The notes under the pieces are model-generated. The model did no database searches. It was not told the origin of the DNA and saw only the letters and a program-made list of their open reading frames with translations. A DNA stretch of 64,000 nt, taken from NCBI GenBank assembly GCA_050084515.1, contig CM114271.1, positions 57,908,001-57,972,000 of the forward strand, in the 5' to 3' direction. The position numbers were made by a program, and so were the translations under genes. Positions 57,730 through 64,000 of the stretch are shown piece after piece (the first letter of the stretch is position 1; every line of letters starts with the position of its first letter). Source of the stretch: Blasia pusilla (Eukaryota; Marchantiophyta; Marchantiopsida; Blasiales).

Positions 57730-59801
57730 TATCTTATGGTAACAGGTATCATTTTCTTATGGTGCCAAAAACCACGATCAAAGAGGTGGCACGTAAACAA
57801 TATTCTACGATGAGAGAATATGATTAAATTAAGAAGTGATTAGTGTGGATTAGCTAGGGTTGGTGAGCTCTAAGTTCTTTACTATTTATCACATTTTTTA
57901 TTGGAATTTTAGATTTTAAAAAGAGAAAAAAAAAAGACGGGAATGATCTAGAAATGCAGAGGTTCACGTCTTTGGGTTTAAGAAGAGTGTGCGCAACTCT
58001 GATGAACTCACACTAAACCTCTTACATGACAAATCCAAGTTTAGCTCGATTGAATTGACATGAACTTCATCACCTCACCTCACAATGTGGTGTGGGGTGA
58101 GCTATGGTGGAATCCCAACTTCCACATCCTCCAAGTGTGGGGAGCTTTGAGCTCTACATCAAAAAAGTGAATCCAATAGGGCATCTCATTTGGAGGACTT
58201 AAATTTTCTGACGTCCTTCAAGCGTTTGACCATATAATAGGGACCATTTCCATTTCTATCGGAGGAACTTCAATTCCGACTGATTCCGTAATTTCCAGGG
58301 TGTGTGACTTAACTACAAGCACATCCGTCTTGGACGTCCGATCGTAGGAGGTGAGCGTCCACCTCCGACAGCACCCCGCAATCGCAGATGGCATTTGGCC
58401 ATATAAAATATTACAGCTTCATACGTCTAACCTTACGGTACGTCTATGGGACGCCCACGGATGCAAACCCCCTAGATATCTTCTCACACAACTAGATGGA
58501 GCCCCTCCAAAAATCCATAGGCTTCTCCTCCAATATGTATCCAAACATTTAAGTCTCTTTCTAATCAACTCTACTCCTTGAATTAGAAGGTTACTAGAAC
58601 CCGAATAAACCGCCAAAAAGTTGGCGCCGGCGAGTTTGTAAGGACGTCTCATCTCACGATGCCTCACTTCTGACTACTGAGGAGGGTTTAGGACTACTGA
58701 GGCAGAAATCCATGCACTTTTAGGGTTTCACCAATGGAGGTTTTCTCGTCTTCCACAACCGCTGAATTTTGTTCCCCCAATAAGAAAGCGGAAAGGGGAC
58801 GAGTTCTGATTCTGATGTCGCGAAATCTGCCCAATATGGAAGAAGGGGAAAGAGGAGGTTAGATTTTTTGGCTAGGGCAGATTAGTGTCCATGTCTCACG
58901 GAGAACATGTTTGGGGAAACGACAATGTATTTCGTTTCGCTGTGCACAATCCGGATTTCCGTGACCGCATGCGTTCAAAGTCCACCTCCTCGCTCGTTTG
59001 TTAATTGCACGCGTCTTCACAATGCATCTCTTTCCTGCCCATTTCCGTCGATCTGTTAACTCGAAACCAGTCAAGCTTCTTATACACTGCTTCCGTTTCC
59101 CATTCAGCCCAGATTCATATCCAGAACCTCACTCGTCCACTTTTAACCATCCTACTTTCACCACACTGCCAAACCAATCGGACTTCTGATTCAAATTTGT
59201 GTTCCCATCCATACACGGTTGCCTTGGGTCCATGCTCGTTACCCTATTCTTAACCACATCCTTCCCTACGTCCATGGCTCCTACCTCGTTCTCCTTCGTT
59301 CCCACACATACCCCCGCAAGTCCGTCCTTCCACCGCGTCATCCTGAAAACAAAACGCAGCAGTAGTCGATGAGAGTAAACGACTGAATTCCTGAGTGTCA
59401 GTGTCTCATGCCCGGTAGCTTTCGTTGTTTATACCCTAGAGTGCGGACTTTTTTACTCCGGGCGGGCGCTTTACACCTCATGAAACTTATCGACTGCTAA
59501 TAATAAGATATAAGCGTAAGGGTGATATATCGCACCTATCCATGAACCAATCTTAGACAGAGGCAAAACGGAGCAGAGCCAAGGGTGTTGCGCTGCTCGA
59601 GGGAAGGCATCCTCGAGCGCCACAGTGTTTGGGGCGCACGTTGAGTCTGCGTGTCGTCATTTTGGGGAAAATCTCGTGTAGTGGGAGGGAGTGCGACAGC
59701 GAAAAATCTGAGGGAGTTTCTCTTTCGTAGGGGGCTGCAGACGCAAAAGACATTCGTGTTAGGAGCTTGCACGGACCGACAAGCGTTAAGAAAGAAGAGC
59801 A
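57730..59801. other. No gene recognised
   Basis: Less repetitive than the preceding 12 kb. Frames of 63-82 codons carry no known domain. TTTAGGGTTTC near 58720 is a telobox-like motif. Possibly low-copy sequence. Confidence 0.35.
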
Positions 59802-60011
59802 ATGCCTTGTCCGAAAAGCGACAAGAAACGTGCCAAACGACTAGTGATCTACTGTAACAGGCCCGAGTGCGGGAACAACTTTCGAACCTCAAAGTGCTCT
59901 CCGGCAGGCACAAGATTGATGCCAATCCACGAGAATTCGGAGGGGATTGGCCCTCCCGTGAGGCATAGGAAACACTGCAATGCGCGAGTATTCGAAAGGA
60001 ACGGAGTCTAG
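59802..60011 (+). CDS. Small Cys/His-rich ORF, function unknown
   Basis: ATG-initiated, 69 codons. Basic N-terminus (KSDKKRAKR), then CNRPECG, then HRKHC and one more Cys/His context (PIHENSEG between). The arrangement C-x4-C ... H-x2-H-C could bind zinc but matches no family I can name. A 183-codon frame on the opposite strand (59536-60087) overlaps it; GC-rich sequence makes chance frames likely. Low confidence that it is expressed. Confidence 0.25.
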   Translation: MPCPKSDKKRAKRLVIYCNRPECGNNFRTSKCSPAGTRLMPIHENSEGIGPPVRHRKHCNARVFERNGV

Positions 60012-60899
60012 GGGGGTAACAGCTTTTGCGACCCGAGTTACAACAACCCATTCGCGATATAATGCGGCAGCGACCTGACTCAACCACCTCACAAACCTAC
60101 CCCTCTCCTCACAGTCACCGAGAGGTTCTCCGCATCGGAGGAGATGCGATGTCACACTGGACTCTCGCGGTTCTTCGAGAGTCGAGACCTCGCAGGCCCT
60201 TGTTGACCGCGGGGCAACGTAAAGTTACGAGACAAGCGATATGGCAGCTGAGCACACGGGCCCAAGAGGAATCCGTCGCCTGACTCCGTTCCAACTCGCG
60301 CGTGCAGTCAAGATCAGACCTACTGTTCGTGCCGTATCTACTTAGAGTCTTAGCCCACCGAAACCGCAGCTAGATAATTTGAAGAGGAACGTAGGGACGG
60401 GTGGGCCTTGAAGTCACTCATGTAGAACCCATGCGGTGCGGGGTGGGCTTTTCCCGAACACTTGAGACGCAGGAACTCCTACCAAGTGCGTAGCGATGTG
60501 GTCAGGACAACACCTACCCTTTCGTACGGAAATGTCAAGAATCCTCGAACGGTCGACTCGAATATTTTAAGGTTAAGGGGGGGAATACATCTCTCTCATG
60601 ATCACACATTTCGACAATTAAAATCTGCCGACATCATCCATGGTTCACCCGACCGTTACCTTCTCAATCGCTCCATGGGGCGTGTAAGCTTCAGTGTGCT
60701 TGCATATCCAATTTCGACGAGGATCTCCTTTCGTGTTTTACCTTCATCGCCTCATACTCTTCTTAAACTTCTCAAGACTTGAGGACTGAAGGACCAGTTG
60801 TACTTATTTAATCCTTGAGGTTTACGAAAGATTTAGACAGATTTCAGAGTTGGGAGTAATGTTCACTTATTTGAACGAGGGCAAGCGAACAATTTAGGT
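60012..60899. other. No gene recognised
   Basis: Moderate GC, frames up to 106 codons without known domains. Confidence 0.35.
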
Positions 60900-62093
60900 C
60901 AGCCTATCCGCATCCACAGGCGAGTCTTCAGCAGCTTTGTCCACAATTTTTGGCAGCTTTGCGACACGATCTCGTGAAGATTCCCTCCCATCGATCCCAT
61001 GTGTTCTCCAGATAAGCATTCTGATGAAGCCGAGCAGAAATCACCAATTCACAAAACTTTATCGGAACTTATTGAAAAAGCAATATAGTCAATTACCAAA
61101 AGTACTAGTTTTCAAAGCGAAAATGAGTGGATTCACCACAAAATTTAGGAAAACTACAACCTGTAGCCCCTGCTTGGGGTGCTGAAGGTTTGGATCCTTT
61201 TGTTCCAGGAGGAATTTAAGGATGAACCGGTTGAATGTTCAGAGTAAATAATGAGCAGTCCGGCATTTCCTAATATCCCAATTGTGTTCTGGCTTACTAG
61301 ATGTGAGGTGATTAGGTTGCAGATCCTGGTCTGTCAGCGAACTGTTTCAAAGCCCTGAAGGTACATAAGTGGCCTTGGGAAAATTTACCCCTCCTGCAGC
61401 AATCTGAACCACAAATAACAGAAACTCACAAAATCAACGAGACTATTATTAATGACATAGACACAGTAGAGGTCACCAGAAATTTATTTAAGGCGGAGAG
61501 GATAACTGAGGAAAAATAAATGCAACTGTCTTTGCCATTGTCAAGCTGCTTTCAATAGCCACAACAAAAAGCTCAGGAACAGCTGCATACAAAATTGGCG
61601 GCTCTCCTGCAGGTATTGACAGCTGCAAAAAGACAACTTAATTCCAAAACGGCAACCCCTTGCGGCAGTGAAATGCTCAGTGCAGTCAAGACTGCATCAC
61701 CCAAATAATTTTCCCAAAGAAAGAAAACATGGAGCTTCAGTCAGCCCACTTGGCACTATCCAGAATGGCTATCGTCCAAGCAATAAATTAGCAACTGAGG
61801 GGCATTGTTTTCTTCAGTTATATACCAACATCAGAAAATCGATTATTGGTTCTTCTTATAGCACAGTGTCGTTGGTCCTTCGTGAAGAAGTCAAAAGCTT
61901 AAGCTCCTCAACAAGACCTAATCATACCTACTAGAAGGGAACACAGCAGCTGAAACTCCCATTCACGAAATTACCAGACCATATCCAAGGAAGACGAGTT
62001 GTCATAACTCAGGCGTGCAGAAGAAACCCATCTAGCCCCATTACTTCAACTCCTGAAAAAGGTCATGCTCACATTTCGTATTCAAGTTAACCC
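60900..62093 (+). pseudogene. Coding-like stretches of an unidentified decayed gene
   Basis: Several short plus-strand stretches have protein-like composition in shifting frames: HPQASLQQLCPQFLAAL near 60915, [20 protein letters not shown] ending in TAA near 61215, QEQLHTKLAALLQVLTAAKR near 61580, and QQLKLPFTKLPDHIQGRR near 61940. They are broken by stops and frame changes and I cannot place them in a family. They end where the copia-4 LTR starts (62094). They could be exons of one host gene disrupted by copia-4, or chance. Confidence 0.3.
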
Positions 62094-62435
62094 TGTAAGA
62101 AATGCGGAATGAATTGAAATTGCGTTTGTACTCTTTGTGTTCTCTCTGTATTGATAGATTGAATGCCGATACATAAGTAGTAAAGTCTGCTCTAAACTAA
62201 GAGCCGTAATCAAAAGACGTGACGGTAATTGTGTCACTTCAGAAATGTCTCATAGCTATGTAACGTTTCATCTTGCGAAACGTCACTGACAGCGATCAAT
62301 GGTAATAAACAGGACATTGATCCTAATCTAATCTAGATCGTCCGTATGGGTCGATCCGTGTGATCAATGTTTAGATCGACTACTATCAATCAGCAATCTG
62401 CTGATTTGTTTCGCTGTACTAATTAATTTCCAACA
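62094..62435 (-). repeat. 3' LTR of copia-4
   Basis: 342 bp. On the minus strand it runs TGTTGGAAATTAATTAG to CATTTCTTACA, with TGT/ACA ends. It is preceded by the purine tract TGAGTGGGAG (about 62445-62436), 10 nt beyond the coding region's stop. A CAATACAGAGAGAACAC block near 62140-62160 is the likely R region. The bases outside are GTTAACCC; the matching target duplication would be beyond the right edge. Confidence 0.85.
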
Positions 62436-62455
62436 CTCCCACTCAGGGGAACAAA

Positions 62456-64000
62456 TCAGCCATTTTCATTACTAGTTACCCCTAGAGATTTAGTATGTTT
62501 CTGATGAGGTCCTTTCTGTAAACCCTTAGTAAAAATGTCTGCAGTCATTTCTGCAGTTGAAATATAGATGAAAATAATTTCGCCACTTGATACTTGATCT
62601 TTGATATAGTGGTATTGGATGTCGATGTGTTTGGTGCGGTCATGATGTTTTGTGGAACTGACCAAAGTGATAGCACTTTGGTTGTCACAAAAGATTTCAG
62701 TTATCTTTTGAGCAAAACCAATTTCGTAAAGTAATCTTCTGAGCCAAATAGCTTCAGTGCTGGCTTTGGTCATTGCAATGTACTCAGATTCGGTACTAGA
62801 AAGGGCAACTGACTTTTGCTTTTTACTTGCCCAGCTAACTGCTCCTCCTGCAAAGAGAAAGCAAAATCCGCTAGTAGACTTGCGGGAGTCGATGTCGTCT
62901 CCATAGGCAGCATCAGAATATCCTTGAAGATGAAAAGGAGTAGAGGAGCGCTGATATTGGAGAAAATAATGCTTGGTCCCTTGGAGATACCGGAAAATAC
63001 GTTTAACAGCAGTCCAGTGTATAGGACCAGGGTTGGTCATGAACTGAGCAACTGTGCTAACGGAATAGGCAATATCTGGGCGAGTGCACACCATGGCCCA
63101 CATTAAACTTCGGGTAGCACTTTTATAAGGAATAGAAGACATTGCCGCAATGTCAGGAGTATGAACAGGGGATTGATCTTGACTAAGATGAAGGCCAAAA
63201 TCAAAGGGAGTGGAGATAGGTTTGCAGCCCAGCATGTTGAACTGTTTGAGTTTGTTGGTGATGTAAGTCGTCTGGTTGAGCCGGATCCATCCTTGTTGCC
63301 GGTCTCGCCGAATATGCATTCCCAGAACATGATAAGCTTCACCGAGATCAGTCATTTCAAACTCTTGGCGGAGCTTCGTTTTGACAAAATGAAGCCGCCC
63401 AGAACTGGAGCTTGCGATGACAGTGTCATCCACGTAGAGAGCAAGGATCAGAAAATTGGAGTCCTTGTTCAGAATGTAAATATTAGAGTCAGCAGTGGTG
63501 CTGACAAAACCAATGTCAAGTAATACATAGTGACAGCGTTCATACCACATACGGGCTGATTGCTTTAAACCATAAATGGACCTTCCGAGAAGGCAGACCA
63601 AGTTATTATTTGGAACTGGCAAGCCTGGAGGAAGGGCCATGTAGATTTTGTGTTGCAGGAATCCATATAGAAAAGCAGCGATTATATCTAATTGATGCAA
63701 GTCCAGGTTGAAATAAGCAGCGATAGCAATAAGAATACGAAGAGATTGTATTTTGACAGTAGGAGAAAAGGTTTCTTCGTAATCAAGATCTGGAACTTGA
63801 GTAAATCCTTTAGCAACCAGTCGGGCTTTGTACTTGTGGATCGTGCCATCCACATGAGGTTTAATTTTGAAAACCCAACGGCAGCCAACCGTGCTGTGAT
63901 TAGGAGGAAGGGGAACTAACGTCCAAGCCTTCATGCGAGCCATATTCTGGAGTTCAGCAGAAATGGCAGCCTTGCAATGGGATGAATCAGGTCCAGAGAT
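62456..64000 (-). CDS. Ty1/copia pol, RT and RNase H, copia-4 (partial at edge)
   Basis: Open reading frame from the window edge to a TGA at 62456, with no stop or frame change. The frame continues upstream past the Met at 63943 (AAISAELQNMARMKAWTLVP), so the start lies outside the window. Counting from that Met: RT start CRWVFKIK (21-28), first catalytic Asp in LDIIAAFLYG (86), YGLKQSARMWY (124-134), YVDD (170-173), CKPISTPFD, TRPDIAYSVS, then RNase H with catalytic residues D344, E385 (STESEY) and D420, and the final TADIFTK motif (468-474). It synthesises element cDNA and removes the RNA template. Intact domains and canonical LTR suggest this is the youngest element here. Distinct from copia-1 to -3. 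Confidence 0.93.
   Translation of the reverse strand: MSGPDSSHCKAAISAELQNMARMKAWTLVPLPPNHSTVGCRWVFKIKPHVDGTIHKYKARLVAKGFTQVPDLDYEETFSPTVKIQSLRILIAIAAYFNLDLHQLDIIAAFLYGFLQHKIYMALPPGLPVPNNNLVCLLGRSIYGLKQSARMWYERCHYVLLDIGFVSTTADSNIYILNKDSNFLILALYVDDTVIASSSSGRLHFVKTKLRQEFEMTDLGEAYHVLGMHIRRDRQQGWIRLNQTTYITNKLKQFNMLGCKPISTPFDFGLHLSQDQSPVHTPDIAAMSSIPYKSATRSLMWAMVCTRPDIAYSVSTVAQFMTNPGPIHWTAVKRIFRYLQGTKHYFLQYQRSSTPFHLQGYSDAAYGDDIDSRKSTSGFCFLFAGGAVSWASKKQKSVALSSTESEYIAMTKASTEAIWLRRLLYEIGFAQKITEIFCDNQSAITLVSSTKHHDRTKHIDIQYHYIKDQVSSGEIIFIYISTAEMTADIFTKGLQKGPHQKHTKSLGVTSNENG

Noticed and set aside
59536-60087. 183-codon minus ORF
   Set aside because: No domain, Ser/Arg/Cys-rich composition of a shadow frame, and it overlaps the small plus-strand Cys/His ORF.

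Overview
This window looks like repeat-dominated nuclear DNA from a large streptophyte (plant-lineage) genome. Evidence: four Ty1/copia relatives with plant-type motifs and a tRNA-iMet-type primer-binding site; a plant-type RepHel Helitron; gypsy-type gag and integrase debris; hAT-like MITEs; a non-LTR element with a restriction-like endonuclease tail; and long GA and GT microsatellites. I see no rRNA, tRNA, CRISPR or bacterial-style operon. I cannot name the species. The only reading frame that looks fully intact is the copia pol running off the right edge; nearly all others carry stops, often TAG or TAA where CAG or CAA would be expected, as from decay of methylated DNA.

Layout. 1-2 kb: C-terminal end of a non-LTR element. 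4.9-9.6 kb: minus-strand gypsy-like element with both LTRs, a gag, a zinc knuckle and, just before the polypurine tract, a PHD finger, with no pol. 11.6-12.5 kb: plus-strand gypsy integrase relic. 13.0-13.8 kb: related LTR. 14.0-16.9 kb: three hAT-like MITEs. 17.6-18.9 kb: two CpG-rich islands. 20.3 kb: a probable RAD17 exon relic. 23.0-28.8 kb: copia-1 with both LTRs, containing an 85-bp-arm inverted duplication of its RT. 29.1 kb: 236-bp GT array. 31.5-37.5 kb: decayed Helitron (HUH/Y2 Rep, Pif1 helicase) followed by unrecognised ORFs. 38.6-39.4 kb and 44.8-45.7 kb: two more CpG-rich islands. 43.5-44.7 kb: two more tails of the non-LTR family.

46.0-57.7 kb is a nested stack. Copia-2 is cut by an old copy of a ~1 kb LTR family. 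That copy holds a younger solo LTR of the same family with a perfect 5-bp target duplication, and is cut on its right by the 3' end of a second PHD-finger element. Minus-strand copia-3 is cut by an inverted copy of the ~1 kb LTR, which is cut by a plus-strand gypsy element. That element's leader holds another perfect solo LTR (TSD CCTGG), and its gag carries an 81-bp in-frame and a 437-bp out-of-frame tandem duplication.

57.7-62.1 kb is lower in obvious repeats and holds a small Cys/His-rich ORF and coding-like but broken stretches. 62.1-64.0 kb is the 3' LTR and intact pol C-terminus of copia-4.

The most interesting signal is the PHD finger (C4HC3) found twice next to a retrotransposon polypurine tract, the position chromodomains occupy in chromoviruses. 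This suggests a histone-tail-reading LTR element whose 3' end has a repeated A-B-A arrangement.
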